In this document: in pieces, positions 16,908-26,208 of the stretch
How positions within the stretch are numbered: the stretch's first letter is position 1
Layout of the letters: every line of letters starts with the position of its first letter
Origin: Variovorax paradoxus_P
GTDB taxonomy: Bacteria > Pseudomonadota > Gammaproteobacteria > Burkholderiales > Burkholderiaceae_C
NCBI RefSeq assembly: GCF_050627025.1
Contig: NZ_CP192472.1
Length of the DNA stretch: 64,000 bases
Direction: 5' to 3' (one strand)
Notes under the pieces: generated by a model
Told to the model about the DNA's origin: nothing
What the model saw: the letters and a program-made list of their open reading frames with translations, nothing else
Databases searched by the model: none
Program-made: the position numbers and the translations under genes

Positions 16908-19370
16908 ATGCCTGACGCCGCCGCGCGCCTACGCGCGCCTTCTTCCACGCTGCTGACCGTTACCGCCGCCGTCATCGGCCTTGCGGGCCTGGCATTGGCT
17001 GCGGCGGGCGCATGGCTCGTCGTGCTCGGCGGCTCGTGGTACTACGTGGCCGCGGGGCTCGGACTCATCCTTGCCGCAGTGCTGCTGCCGCGCGGAGGCG
17101 GCGCCGGGCTGTGGGTCTATGCGCTCGTCGTGGCCGCCACACTGGCATGGGCTCTGTGGGAGGTTGGGTTCAACTGGTGGCCGCTGGCGGCGCGCGGCGA
17201 TGTGTTCTTCCTGATCGGCGTGCTCCTGCTCACGCCATGGGTCGCGCGCGCGCTCGTGCGCCGCAATGCCGCCGGCGTGGCACCCGCGCGTGGTTTCCTG
17301 GGGGTGGTGCTGGTGGCCTTCCTGTTGGCCGCAGTGGTCTCGTGGACCCGCGACCCGACGCGCGTGGAAGGCACCATGCCGGCACCTACGGCACCTGTTG
17401 CTGCAGCAGCAGCCGCGGCGCCGGCCAGCCCGCCGCCGCCCAGGCAAGACTGGACTGCCTACGGCGGCAACGGCATGGGCCAACGCTACTCGGCACTCGA
17501 CCAGATCACGCCGGCCAACGTCGGGCAGCTCCAGGAGGCATGGCACTTTCGCACCGGCGACGTGCGCGGCCAGAGCGGTGATCCCGAGGAGACGACCTTC
17601 GAGGTCACGCCGCTGAAAATCGGCGAGCGGCTTTTTCTTTGCACGCCGCACCAGTCGGTGGTGGCGTTGAACGCGACCACCGGCGAGCAGCTGTGGCGCT
17701 ACACGCCCGAGATTCGCCGCCCACTCGCACTGCAGCACCTGACCTGCCGCGGCCTCTCGTATGACCCGGGCAGTGCGGTGCGGCCCGCAGCTGCTTCCAC
17801 CGCCGCCCCGGCGCCCGCTGCGCCAGCACCCGCGCCCGCCGGTGGCGATTGCGACGCCAAGCTCTTCATGCCCACTGCGGACGGCCGTGTCATCGCGCTC
17901 AACCCCGAAAGCGGCAAGCCGTGCATGCGCTTCGGCGGCGGCACCGGGCAGATCGACCTGTGGAAGAACATGCCCAACGTGAAGCCCGGCTCGTACTACT
18001 CCACCTCTCCGGTGGTCGTGACGCGCTCGCTCATCATTGTTGGCGGCACCGTGCTGGACAACGTCTCGACCAAGGAAACCTCGGGCGTGATCCGCGCCTT
18101 CGACATCGACACCGGCGCGCTGGTGTGGAACTGGGACTCGGGCAACCCCGACGACACCGCGCCCATTGCGGCCGACCGCACGTACACCGCAAACTCGCCG
18201 AACAGCTGGTCGATCTCCAGCGTCGACGAGGCGCTGGGCATGGTCTACGTGCCCATCGGCAACCAGCCGCCCGACCAGTGGGGCGGCAAGCGCACCGAAG
18301 GCGCCGAGCGCTACTCGTCTTCCGTGGTGGCGCTCGACCTTGCCACCGGCCGCGTGCGCTGGAGCTTCCAGACCGTGCACCACGACCTGTGGGACTACGA
18401 CGTTCCCTCGCAGCCCAGCCTCATCGATCTGCGTGTGGGCAACGAGACGGTGCCTGCGCTGGTGCAGCCCACCAAGCAGGGCGAGCTGTTCGTGCTCGAC
18501 CGGCGCGATGGCAAGCCGGTGGTGAACGTGCATGAGCGGCCCGCACCGCAGGGCGCGGCCGAAGGCGATCACACCTCGCTCACGCAGCCGGTGTCGGACC
18601 TGTCGTTCGATCCGCCCGCGCTCACGCCGGCCGACATGTGGGGCGGCACCGTGTTCGACCAGCTCGCGTGCCGCATCGCGTTCCACCGGCTGCGCTACGA
18701 GGGCCGCTACACGCCGCCATCGACCGAGGGGTCGCTCATCTACCCGGGCAATTTCGGCGTGTTCAACTGGGGCAGCGTCGCGGTCGATCCGCAGCGGCAA
18801 ATGGCTTTCACCACGCCCGCCTCGCTGGCCTTCGTGTCCAAGCTCATTCCGCGCAAGGACGACACCTCGCTCTACGTGCAGGGCAAGGACCGGCCCAACG
18901 ACAGCCTGCCCGCGCTCAACGAGAACTTCGGTGCGCCGTTTGCGGTGCAGCTCAGCGCCTTTACCTCGGTGCTGGGCCTGCCGTGCCAGGCGCCGCCCTG
19001 GGGCCATGTGGCGGGAGCAGACCTTCGCACCGGCAGGGTGGTGTGGAAGCACAAGAACGGCACCGTGCGCGACAGCTCGCCGCTGCCGCTGCCCTTTGCC
19101 ATGGGCGTGCCCAGCCTCGGCGGGCCGGTCATGACGGCGGGCGGTGTAGCTTTCCTGTCGGGCACGCTCGACTACTACGTGCGCGGCTACGACGTTGCCA
19201 ACGGCAAGGAACTCTGGCGCAGCCGCCTGCCTGCCGGCGGGCAGGCCACACCCATGACGTACACCGGCAGCGACGGACGCCAGTACGTGGTGGTGGTTGC
19301 CGGCGGCCACGGCTCGCTCGGCACGCGCACGGGCGACCATGTGATCGCCTACGCATTGCCCAAGCGCTGA
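16908..19370 (+). CDS. Membrane-bound PQQ-dependent dehydrogenase, glucose/quinate/shikimate family
   Basis: The 820-residue enzyme has about five N-terminal membrane helices (residues 15-150) then an eight-bladed PQQ propeller in the periplasm, the layout of membrane glucose dehydrogenase and quinate dehydrogenase, which pass electrons to ubiquinone. Propeller motifs include DWTAYGGNGMGQRYSALDQI, WSFQTVHHDLWDYDVPSQP and a C-terminal TYTGSDGRQYVVVVAGG. AAGGAG upstream supports ATG 16908. Two Ala/Pro-rich linkers (about 160-180 and 288-305) are unusual; the second sits inside the propeller. The preceding xyl genes make an aldose a plausible substrate, but quinate-type substrates are equally possible. 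Confidence 0.88.
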   Translation: MPDAAARLRAPSSTLLTVTAAVIGLAGLALAAAGAWLVVLGGSWYYVAAGLGLILAAVLLPRGGGAGLWVYALVVAATLAWALWEVGFNWWPLAARGDVFFLIGVLLLTPWVARALVRRNAAGVAPARGFLGVVLVAFLLAAVVSWTRDPTRVEGTMPAPTAPVAAAAAAAPASPPPPRQDWTAYGGNGMGQRYSALDQITPANVGQLQEAWHFRTGDVRGQSGDPEETTFEVTPLKIGERLFLCTPHQSVVALNATTGEQLWRYTPEIRRPLALQHLTCRGLSYDPGSAVRPAAASTAAPAPAAPAPAPAGGDCDAKLFMPTADGRVIALNPESGKPCMRFGGGTGQIDLWKNMPNVKPGSYYSTSPVVVTRSLIIVGGTVLDNVSTKETSGVIRAFDIDTGALVWNWDSGNPDDTAPIAADRTYTANSPNSWSISSVDEALGMVYVPIGNQPPDQWGGKRTEGAERYSSSVVALDLATGRVRWSFQTVHHDLWDYDVPSQPSLIDLRVGNETVPALVQPTKQGELFVLDRRDGKPVVNVHERPAPQGAAEGDHTSLTQPVSDLSFDPPALTPADMWGGTVFDQLACRIAFHRLRYEGRYTPPSTEGSLIYPGNFGVFNWGSVAVDPQRQMAFTTPASLAFVSKLIPRKDDTSLYVQGKDRPNDSLPALNENFGAPFAVQLSAFTSVLGLPCQAPPWGHVAGADLRTGRVVWKHKNGTVRDSSPLPLPFAMGVPSLGGPVMTAGGVAFLSGTLDYYVRGYDVANGKELWRSRLPAGGQATPMTYTGSDGRQYVVVVAGGHGSLGTRTGDHVIAYALPKR

Positions 19371-19383
19371 CTGAAGACCCGCC

Positions 19384-20673
19384 TCAGCCCGCCATCGAAA
19401 GCGGTGCGCCTTTGCCGTCTTCTTCGCGCCAGCCGCGCAGCCGCCGGTACAGCGTGCCGCGCGACACGCCAAGCTGGCGGGCTGCTTGCGACACATTGCC
19501 GCCCTGTGCCGCGAGCGCCTCTTCGATCAGCTTGCGGTTGTACTCGCGCAGCGTTTCACCGTGCGGCGTTTCTGCCGCCTGCTTGCGATGGGGCGCGGCG
19601 GGCTCGGCATTGCCTTCTGCTGCAGGCTCCTTCGTCAACGCAGCAGGCTCGACAGGCAATACCGGCACGATCTCGCCCGGCATTGCCACCGCATGCCTGA
19701 AGTCCGCGCCGTCCGCTGCTTTCAGCCGCGCCTGCACCCATACGCCCAGGCCACTCGCCAGGCGGATCGGCTGGGCCGCTTCGCGCCGTCCCAGCCGCAG
19801 CAGGCTTGCCAGGTCGTGGCCCAGCATCGACTCGACATCACGCTCGCCGGCATCTTCGGGCAGGCGGCCGATCAGCCGCGCGCCGGCTCCGTTGAGCCAG
19901 GCAATGGTGCCGTCCGGTGCCACGCCGGCCAGCGCTTCCATTGGCGTGCCCAGCAGCGTGAGGCTGGCCTGGAAGCGCAAGATCAGGTGGTCGCGCGATT
20001 GCGCCTGCAGCAGCCGGTTCTCGATGATGGTCGCGTACAGCCCCACCATCGATGCCGCGTCGAAGCCGAAGCGGCGCGCTTCCATCGTGATGTCGAGCAC
20101 ACCGGCCAGCCGGCCCGTCACGTCGCGGATCGGCGCCGCGGCGCATTGCATCTGCGACAGCACATCGAAGTAGTGCTCCGCGCCGTCGACGGTGCAGGCC
20201 TGCCCGGTGGTCGCCACGATGCCCGGTGCCGTGGTGCCCACAATGCGCTCCGAAATGTTCACGCCCACGCGCGCCGTCTTGCGCAGCACCGGCTGGTGCG
20301 CGGCGGCGGGCTGCTGCGTTACATGCACCACCACGCCTTCGCCGTCGGTCAGGATCACGCGGCAATCGGTGCCTGCAAGGGCGCTTTCCATGCTCGCGAG
20401 TTCTTGCCGCGCTACCTCGAGCAGTTCGCGGTTGCGCGCCAGCGTGGCGTGCAGCCGGCTGGGCGTGACCGCATCGAAGGGCACGATGCGCTGCCTGTCG
20501 CTGTGCGTGCGGGTGCAGCGCAGCCACGACTGGAGCACCGCTTCGCCCACCAGCCCCGAAGGGCGCACGCCTTCCTCGAAGAACTGCTGCCGCGCAAGCG
20601 CCACGCGCTGCGCCGGCGTGGTTGAAAAGAGTTGGCGCGGCGCGTTGGCCTTGCCCAGCCTTTCGAAAGCCAT
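19384..20673 (-). CDS. GAF/Fis-type transcriptional regulator lacking the AAA+ domain
   Basis: The 429-residue product resembles AcoR-type activators in its N-terminal sensor half (SGLVGEAVLQSWLRC, ILTDGEGVVV, GTTAPGIVATTGQACTVDGAEHYFD) and ends with a Fis helix-turn-helix (LIEEALAAQGGNVSQAARQLGVSRGTLYRRLRGW). The central sigma-54 AAA+ module (GAFTGA, Walker A) is absent, so it should work with sigma-70 polymerase or as a repressor. It is divergent from the PQQ alcohol dehydrogenase gene and convergent with the membrane PQQ dehydrogenase. Start at 20673 (MAFERLG) chosen by similarity; the upstream extension would cover the palindrome at 20733-20749. Confidence 0.88.
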   Translation of the reverse strand: MAFERLGKANAPRQLFSTTPAQRVALARQQFFEEGVRPSGLVGEAVLQSWLRCTRTHSDRQRIVPFDAVTPSRLHATLARNRELLEVARQELASMESALAGTDCRVILTDGEGVVVHVTQQPAAAHQPVLRKTARVGVNISERIVGTTAPGIVATTGQACTVDGAEHYFDVLSQMQCAAAPIRDVTGRLAGVLDITMEARRFGFDAASMVGLYATIIENRLLQAQSRDHLILRFQASLTLLGTPMEALAGVAPDGTIAWLNGAGARLIGRLPEDAGERDVESMLGHDLASLLRLGRREAAQPIRLASGLGVWVQARLKAADGADFRHAVAMPGEIVPVLPVEPAALTKEPAAEGNAEPAAPHRKQAAETPHGETLREYNRKLIEEALAAQGGNVSQAARQLGVSRGTLYRRLRGWREEDGKGAPLSMAG

Positions 20674-20732
20674 GCTGTTCGCTGCTCCTCGAAGTGGGGA
20701 AATCGGAGGGGAATCGCTGACCCCTGCGAATG

Positions 20733-20749
20733 TGTTCCGCAATGGAACA
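20733..20749. promoter_or_regulatory. Candidate activator site, TGTTCC-N5-GGAACA
   Basis: A perfect inverted repeat between the divergent Fis-type regulator (start 20673) and the PQQ alcohol dehydrogenase (start 20826). Fis-type HTH proteins commonly bind such dyads, so this is the probable control site for the dehydrogenase. Confidence 0.55.
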
Positions 20750-20825
20750 GCGCCGGACTGGGGAAATCCCGAGGGTGAATGCGGGCCCGGTGCCAACGAT
20801 CCTTGCGGCACAAAGGAGACTCACG

Positions 20826-22946
20826 ATGAAAAAGATCCACTCCGGCTGGCTTCTGCTTGCCGGCGCATTGCTGGGCATGGGCGCGCCGGCGGCCGTCGCG
20901 CAGGGTTCCGCAGCCCCGCAAGACCGCGCGGGCGCCGCCATCAAGCGGGTGAACGGCGATTTCATCCGTGCCAACGCGGCGCAAAAGAAAACGCCCGACT
21001 GGCCCAGCTACGGCCTCGACTACGCCGAGTCGCGCTTCAGCAAGCTCGACCAGGTGAACGCCGGCAATGTGAAGCAGCTCGGCCTGGTGTGGTCGTACAA
21101 CCTGGAGTCCACGCGCGGCGTCGAAGCCACGCCGCTGGTGGTGGATGGGGTCATGTACGTCACGGCTTCGTGGAGCGTGGTTCACGCCATCGACACGCGC
21201 ACGGGGCAGAAGCTCTGGACCTTCGATCCGCAGGTCGACAAGTCGAAAGGCTTCAGGGGCTGCTGCGACGTGGTGAACCGCGGCGTTGCACTGTACGAGG
21301 GCAAGGTCTACGTGGCCGCCTACGACGGGCGGCTCATCGCGCTCGATGCGGCCACGGGCCAGAAGGTCTGGGAAAAGAACACCATCGAAGGGCAGAAGGG
21401 CTCCTACACCATCACCGGTGCGCCGCGCGTCTTCAAGGGCAAGGTCATCATCGGCAACGGGGGCGCCGAGTACGGCGTGCGCGGCTACGTCACGGCCTAC
21501 GACGCGGCAACGGGCGATCAGAAGTGGCGCTGGTTCACCGTGCCCGGCGATCCGTCCAAGCCCTTCGAGGACGAGTCGATGGCGCGCGCGGCCAAGACCT
21601 GGGACCCCAGCGGCAAATACTGGGAGGCCGGGGGCGGCGGCACCGCGTGGGACACCTTCGCGTTCGATCCCGAGCTCAACCTGATGTATGTGGGCACCGG
21701 CAACGGCTCGCCCTGGGCGCACAGCAAGCGCAGCCCCAAGGGCGGAGACAACCTCTACCTCAGCTCGGTGGTGGCCCTCAACCCCGACACCGGCAAGTAC
21801 GTGTGGCACTACCAGGAGACGCCCGGCGACAACTGGGACTACACCTCCACCCAGCCGATGACCCTGGCCAACATCCAGATCGGCGGCAAGCCGCGCAAGG
21901 TCATCCTGCATGCACCGAAGAACGGCTTCTTCTTTGTCATCGACCGCACCAATGGCAAGTTCATCTCGGCCAGGAATTTTGTCGAGGTGAACTGGGCTAC
22001 CGGCTACGACACCAACGGCCGCCCCATCGAGATTGCCGCCGCGCGCCAGAACGAGAAGCCCGGCGACAGCATTCCAGGGCCCTTCGGCGCGCACAACTGG
22101 CACCCGATGTCGTTCAACCCGCAGACCGGCCTTGCCTATGTGCCCGCGCAGCACGTGCCGCTCAACCTCATGGACGACAAGGACTGGAAGTTCGACCAGA
22201 ACGCCCCCGGCCGCCCGCATGCGGCGCTGGGCTGGAACACAGCCATGTTCGCCAACGCCGAGCCGCCCAAGAGCAAGCCCTTCGGCCGCCTGGTGGCCTG
22301 GGACCCGGTGGCGCAAAAGGAGGCCTGGGGCGTCGACTACGCCTCGCCATGGAACGGCGGCACGCTCACCACCGCGGGCAACCTGGTGTTCCAGGGCACG
22401 GCGGACGGGCGCCTGTTGGCCTACAACGCCAAGACGGGCGAGAAGCTCTGGGAAACGCCCACCGGCACCGGCGTGGTCGCTGCGCCGTCGACGTACATGG
22501 TCGACGGCAAGCAGTACGTGTCGGTTGCGGTGGGCTGGGGCGGCGTGTACGGGCTTGCGCAGCGCGCCACTGAAAAGCAGGGCCCGGGCACGGTGTACAC
22601 CTTTGCGGTGGGCGGCACCGCCAAGATGCCCGACTTCGTGCAGTACCGCATGAGCAAGCTGGTCGAGGGCGTGAAGTACGACCCCGCCAAGGTGCAGGCC
22701 GGCACCATGCTCTACGTGAGCAACTGCGTGTTCTGCCACGGCGTGCCGGGTGTGGACCGCGGCGGCAACATTCCGAACCTCGGCTACATGGATGCGGCGT
22801 ACATCGAGAACCTCGACAAGTTCATCCTCAAGGGCCCGGCCATGGCGCGCGGCATGCCCGACTTCACGGGCAAGCTCTCGGGCGACGACATCGAGAGCAT
22901 CAAGGCGTTCATCCAGGGCACTGCGGACGCGATACGGCCCAAGTAG
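20826..22946 (+). CDS. PQQ-dependent quinohaemoprotein alcohol dehydrogenase
   Basis: The 706-residue enzyme has a signal peptide ending near AVAQ, an eight-bladed PQQ propeller and a C-terminal cytochrome c domain with haem motif CVFCH at 634-638. It oxidises alcohols in the periplasm and passes electrons to its own haem. The adjacent cysteines C146-C147 form the vicinal disulfide that lies over PQQ. In NWDYTSTQ the catalytic base is D338; position 340 is Thr, not the Asp found in lanthanide-dependent homologues, so calcium is predicted. AAAGGAG precedes the ATG. Divergent from the regulator gene and followed by unrelated genes; no dedicated cytochrome or PQQ genes here. Confidence 0.93.
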   Translation: MKKIHSGWLLLAGALLGMGAPAAVAQGSAAPQDRAGAAIKRVNGDFIRANAAQKKTPDWPSYGLDYAESRFSKLDQVNAGNVKQLGLVWSYNLESTRGVEATPLVVDGVMYVTASWSVVHAIDTRTGQKLWTFDPQVDKSKGFRGCCDVVNRGVALYEGKVYVAAYDGRLIALDAATGQKVWEKNTIEGQKGSYTITGAPRVFKGKVIIGNGGAEYGVRGYVTAYDAATGDQKWRWFTVPGDPSKPFEDESMARAAKTWDPSGKYWEAGGGGTAWDTFAFDPELNLMYVGTGNGSPWAHSKRSPKGGDNLYLSSVVALNPDTGKYVWHYQETPGDNWDYTSTQPMTLANIQIGGKPRKVILHAPKNGFFFVIDRTNGKFISARNFVEVNWATGYDTNGRPIEIAAARQNEKPGDSIPGPFGAHNWHPMSFNPQTGLAYVPAQHVPLNLMDDKDWKFDQNAPGRPHAALGWNTAMFANAEPPKSKPFGRLVAWDPVAQKEAWGVDYASPWNGGTLTTAGNLVFQGTADGRLLAYNAKTGEKLWETPTGTGVVAAPSTYMVDGKQYVSVAVGWGGVYGLAQRATEKQGPGTVYTFAVGGTAKMPDFVQYRMSKLVEGVKYDPAKVQAGTMLYVSNCVFCHGVPGVDRGGNIPNLGYMDAAYIENLDKFILKGPAMARGMPDFTGKLSGDDIESIKAFIQGTADAIRPK

Positions 22947-22966
22947 CGCACGGCAGCAGCGCTGCC

Positions 22967-25390
22967 TCAGCGGCCGCCGTACCAATAGAGGGTGCCGGCC
23001 GCCCAGGCGGTTTTCGGATAGTTGGCGTGCAAGGCCTGCAGCCCTTTGCGCGACCAGTCGCCGACTGTCCTGTCCTGGCAGGTATAGCGCGCCATCTTCA
23101 CTGAAACCGAGAGCGCCTGCGGCACCAGCGGATCGTTGCGGTTGCGCTGCATGAGCGCGAGGCTTTCCTGCGTGAAGTAGACCGAATCGGGCGGCGTGAG
23201 GCGCAGCTTTTTTACGAGCCTGGCCTGCTGATCGCGTTCGTCCTTCGGCACGAACGCGGGCGGTTCCAGATCCGCGGCGCTGGCAGTGTCGGCGCCGAGC
23301 GGGCGGCACCACTTGCCGTAGCTGTTGATGGCGGGGCTCGAGTCGTCACCCGCCTCGCGCCCGGGCAACAGCGGTGCGGGCCGCACGCTCCAGCCGGCGC
23401 CCGGCCAGTGCGGAGCGGCGAGCACTTCGGTGGTGCTGGCCATGCGTTCGAGCAGCAGTCTTTTCCATGCAGCCGTGTCGGTGTCCGGCAGCACGGCCGA
23501 TCGGCGCAGCCCGGCAATCGGATCGGCGCCCTTTGCAGGCGGCCGCGGCGCCGATGCGATGCGCAGGCCAGCCGCGCTGCGCGCCAGTGCGTAGTCTTCG
23601 GCCAGCACTGCGCGCGTCCACGCAGTTTCGAGCAGCGCGTCGCGAAGCGCAGGCGAAAGGCCCGCGTCGGCGGACAGGCGAAGCCACATCGGCAGCGGTG
23701 CGCGCAGGTTCAGAAAGCGGATCACGTCGTCGTCGAAGGCAGTGGCCAGCGGCGGGCGGCCTGTGTTCGGGGCAGCCGTCCGGGCCTCCATGGCTTCGGG
23801 ATCGCGGCGCGCGACAACAGGGCGAATGGCCAGGCGCCGCCACTCTTCTTCCGAAGCGGCCGTGGGCAGCAGCAGCGCCTTCACGAGGTTCTGCCCCGAG
23901 AGGCTGTGCGCGATGAGCGGCGAATCGGCCGCACCGGCCATCGCCGAGCGCACTTCCTGATAGCGGCCCTGCCCGAACAGGCGCTGCGCGCGCAGCTGTG
24001 TGGCCGCGAAGCGCGCAGGATGATTCTCGGGCACGGCTGCCAGCGCGGCTTGCAGTTCGGCTTCCCGCGTATCGCCCGGTGCGGCCGCAGGCGAAGAAGG
24101 CACCAGGCTTGCCGCGGCCATCAGCCAGGCCAGGTTGCGGGTGCGCTGGTACTTGTCCCAGCTCACGGTTTCGCGCCATTTGCCGGACGGCGCGCTGCCG
24201 TCGCCGTGGCTTTCGAAATTGCGCACCACGCTGAGCCACTGCACAAGATCCGCGCCATGCGCCGGCCCGATGTATGAGCAGCCCATGAACGCGCAGTTGC
24301 GGAACTCGTGGTTCAGCAACAGCAGCCTTGCGGCTGCCACGTCGGGCGGGCCCATGGCCGCGAGCCCGTCTGCCAGGCGCTGCACGCGCGTGCCGGGCGT
24401 GAGATAGCGAATGCGCAGTGCCTCGGCAAGCCGGTGCACCGACGGATGCAGCGCCTTCAGCCGCGGGTTCTTCAGCAGCGGTTGCGCAATGGCATCGACT
24501 TCACGCGTGAGCTCGGCCTGCTGCTTCAAGGCTTCGGGGCTTTCCGCTCCCGCGGCGTCGCGCTCCGATGCAGAGGGCTCACCGCCAGGGTGCCTTCGCG
24601 CCAGAACGCGCAGCCGCATGTAGGCCGAGAGGTCGCGCCACGCGCTGGTCTTGTCGGCCGCGATGTCCGCGAATGCGGCGTCGGCGCCGTCGAGGTCGCC
24701 TGCATAGAAGCGCTGCGCGGCCATCTGGTAGGCGTTGTCGGCCTTGAGCCATGCGGGTGCACTGGCGGGCAGCGCGGACGCGGTGGCGGCCTTCTCGTCG
24801 CAAGTGCTGAACACCGCATCTTGCGTTTGCAGCCAATGCAGCACGTGGGGCACCGCGGCCTTGTCGGCGGCCGTGCGTTCGATGCGCTGGGCCAGCGTCC
24901 TGGCGGCATTGCGGAAGGCATCGCCATAGAAGCAGTTGGGGCTGGCCTGCAGGCTTTCGGCGTTCCATTGCGGCTGCTGCTGTGATGGCGCGGTCGCTGC
25001 ATCGGAGGCCGGGAGCGGGCGCCCCAGCGCGGCGTAGGCACTGCTGCGCGCCTTCTGCCATTCGGCCACGCCCTTGTCGGTCTCGTCCATGCCGCCGTCT
25101 TCGCGCGGCAGCTTTTCGAGCAACTCGGAGAAAACGCGCACCGCTTCGGGTGAAAAGGCCTGGCCGTGCAGGCGCCAATACCAGAGCACCTGGTAGGGCA
25201 CGAGGTAGCTGGTGTAGTAGCCCGCGGGCCGCTCGACGAATTCGCGCACCGGTTGGTCGGGCCGGTTGGTCGCGAAGAACAGGTCTTCGGGTTCGTAGCC
25301 GCCGCTGGCGTGCGCCGCAACGCCGCCGAGCAGGCTCGCCAGGGCGAGCAGCCCCGCGCCGATGCGCATCGTGTTTCTTGAGAAAGTCAT
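22967..25390 (-). CDS. Exported 807-residue protein of unknown function, coupled to a DUF3142 gene
   Basis: I do not recognise this family. The protein starts with a signal peptide (GAGLLALASLLGGVAAHASG) and is then almost wholly helical and Ala/Arg/Leu-rich, with irregular helix pairs that look like TPR or Sel1-type repeats, for example RFYAGDLDGADAAFADIAAD and LFGQGRYQEVRSAMAGAAD. No membrane anchor is seen after the signal. Several cysteines (CFYGD, NCAFMGCSYIG, WCRPLG, YTCQD) may form disulfides. Its ATG overlaps the stop of the DUF3142 gene as ATGA, so the two are translationally coupled and probably act together in the periplasm or at the outer membrane. The true start is 25390; longer reading extends into the upstream gene. 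Confidence 0.75.
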   Translation of the reverse strand: MTFSRNTMRIGAGLLALASLLGGVAAHASGGYEPEDLFFATNRPDQPVREFVERPAGYYTSYLVPYQVLWYWRLHGQAFSPEAVRVFSELLEKLPREDGGMDETDKGVAEWQKARSSAYAALGRPLPASDAATAPSQQQPQWNAESLQASPNCFYGDAFRNAARTLAQRIERTAADKAAVPHVLHWLQTQDAVFSTCDEKAATASALPASAPAWLKADNAYQMAAQRFYAGDLDGADAAFADIAADKTSAWRDLSAYMRLRVLARRHPGGEPSASERDAAGAESPEALKQQAELTREVDAIAQPLLKNPRLKALHPSVHRLAEALRIRYLTPGTRVQRLADGLAAMGPPDVAAARLLLLNHEFRNCAFMGCSYIGPAHGADLVQWLSVVRNFESHGDGSAPSGKWRETVSWDKYQRTRNLAWLMAAASLVPSSPAAAPGDTREAELQAALAAVPENHPARFAATQLRAQRLFGQGRYQEVRSAMAGAADSPLIAHSLSGQNLVKALLLPTAASEEEWRRLAIRPVVARRDPEAMEARTAAPNTGRPPLATAFDDDVIRFLNLRAPLPMWLRLSADAGLSPALRDALLETAWTRAVLAEDYALARSAAGLRIASAPRPPAKGADPIAGLRRSAVLPDTDTAAWKRLLLERMASTTEVLAAPHWPGAGWSVRPAPLLPGREAGDDSSPAINSYGKWCRPLGADTASAADLEPPAFVPKDERDQQARLVKKLRLTPPDSVYFTQESLALMQRNRNDPLVPQALSVSVKMARYTCQDRTVGDWSRKGLQALHANYPKTAWAAGTLYWYGGR

Positions 25391-26163
25391 CCTGGCGTGT
25401 TCCTCATTGCCTTGGCTGGTCTGGTGGAGGTGTCGCTGATCCGTTCGAAGTCTTCGCGCTTCCACGTGCCGGCATGAAACACGTAGCGCCGGCGCAGTCC
25501 GTTCAGCCTGGGCCAGCTCTCGCCAAGCAGCAGGCCCGCCGCGCCCCTGCAAGCCGGCACGGAGGCCGAGCCGCTTGCAGCAAGGCGCTGGTTGATGCGC
25601 GCGGATTCGGCGCCCATGCGAAAGTACATCGGCACCATTTCGTCGAGCAGTTCGGCCGGCAGCCACGGATCGCCCATGCACCACGAGGCAAGCGCCGTGG
25701 CCGAGAGCCGCACACTGCCGCGCAGCGGCTGCAGGCGCCGCAGCAGCGCAACGTAGGCGCTGCGCTGGCTGCGGCGGGCCTCGAAGTCGAGCTGCACCCA
25801 GCCCGAGCGGTTGTGCCTGGCGGCATGTTCAACGGCTGCGGCAATCGCGCCCTGCTGCGCCTCGTTGACCGGTGAGGGCGCGAGGTTGTCGAACGCGACG
25901 TGCACCACCGGAACCGCAATGACGCCAGGTGCAAGGCGCAGCGGCCACTGGCGCCAGGCCGTGCGGCTCTGCTCGCCGCTCAGTTGCACGGTGGCATGCA
26001 GGTAGGCCACGCCGATGCCTTCGGGCAGCGAATCGAAGCGTTGCGGCCGGTCCCACATCCAGAGCAGCGTCTGGGGCTCTTGCATCGGCTGCGACAGCGC
26101 AGCGCCGCCATGCGTCAGGAGGGCAAGAAAAGCCAGCACCGGCAGCGTGCCGTGAAAACGCAT
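25387..26163 (-). CDS. DUF3142 domain-containing exported protein
   Basis: The 258-residue product has a signal peptide (LPVLAFLALLTHGGAALSQ) and matches the DUF3142 pattern: QTLLWMWDRPQRFDSLP near the start, VQLDFEARRSQRSAYVALLRRL in the middle and DEMVPMYFRMG toward the end. The acidic QLDFEA and the DEM segment resemble the beta-strand ends of a TIM-barrel, suggesting a glycoside-hydrolase-like fold. Function unknown. It overlaps the downstream 807-residue gene by an ATGA. Transcription from the upstream Bug gene appears to be stopped by the terminator at 26209-26245. Confidence 0.75.
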   Translation of the reverse strand: MRFHGTLPVLAFLALLTHGGAALSQPMQEPQTLLWMWDRPQRFDSLPEGIGVAYLHATVQLSGEQSRTAWRQWPLRLAPGVIAVPVVHVAFDNLAPSPVNEAQQGAIAAAVEHAARHNRSGWVQLDFEARRSQRSAYVALLRRLQPLRGSVRLSATALASWCMGDPWLPAELLDEMVPMYFRMGAESARINQRLAASGSASVPACRGAAGLLLGESWPRLNGLRRRYVFHAGTWKREDFERISDTSTRPAKAMRNTPG

Positions 26164-26208
26164 GAAAGGGGTCGCGCGAGGCGGAAGAAAAGTCCGGCGA
26201 GCATAACG

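Noticed and set aside
20750..20825. Possible sigma-54 promoter (GG-N10-GC) in front of the PQQ alcohol dehydrogenase
   Set aside because: No GG/GC pair with the required 10-bp spacing was found, and the adjacent regulator lacks the sigma-54 AAA+ domain.
20412..23312. A 966-codon minus-strand frame across the PQQ alcohol dehydrogenase
   Set aside because: Shadow of the dehydrogenase gene, rich in His/Arg/Ala, with no motif and no ribosome site.
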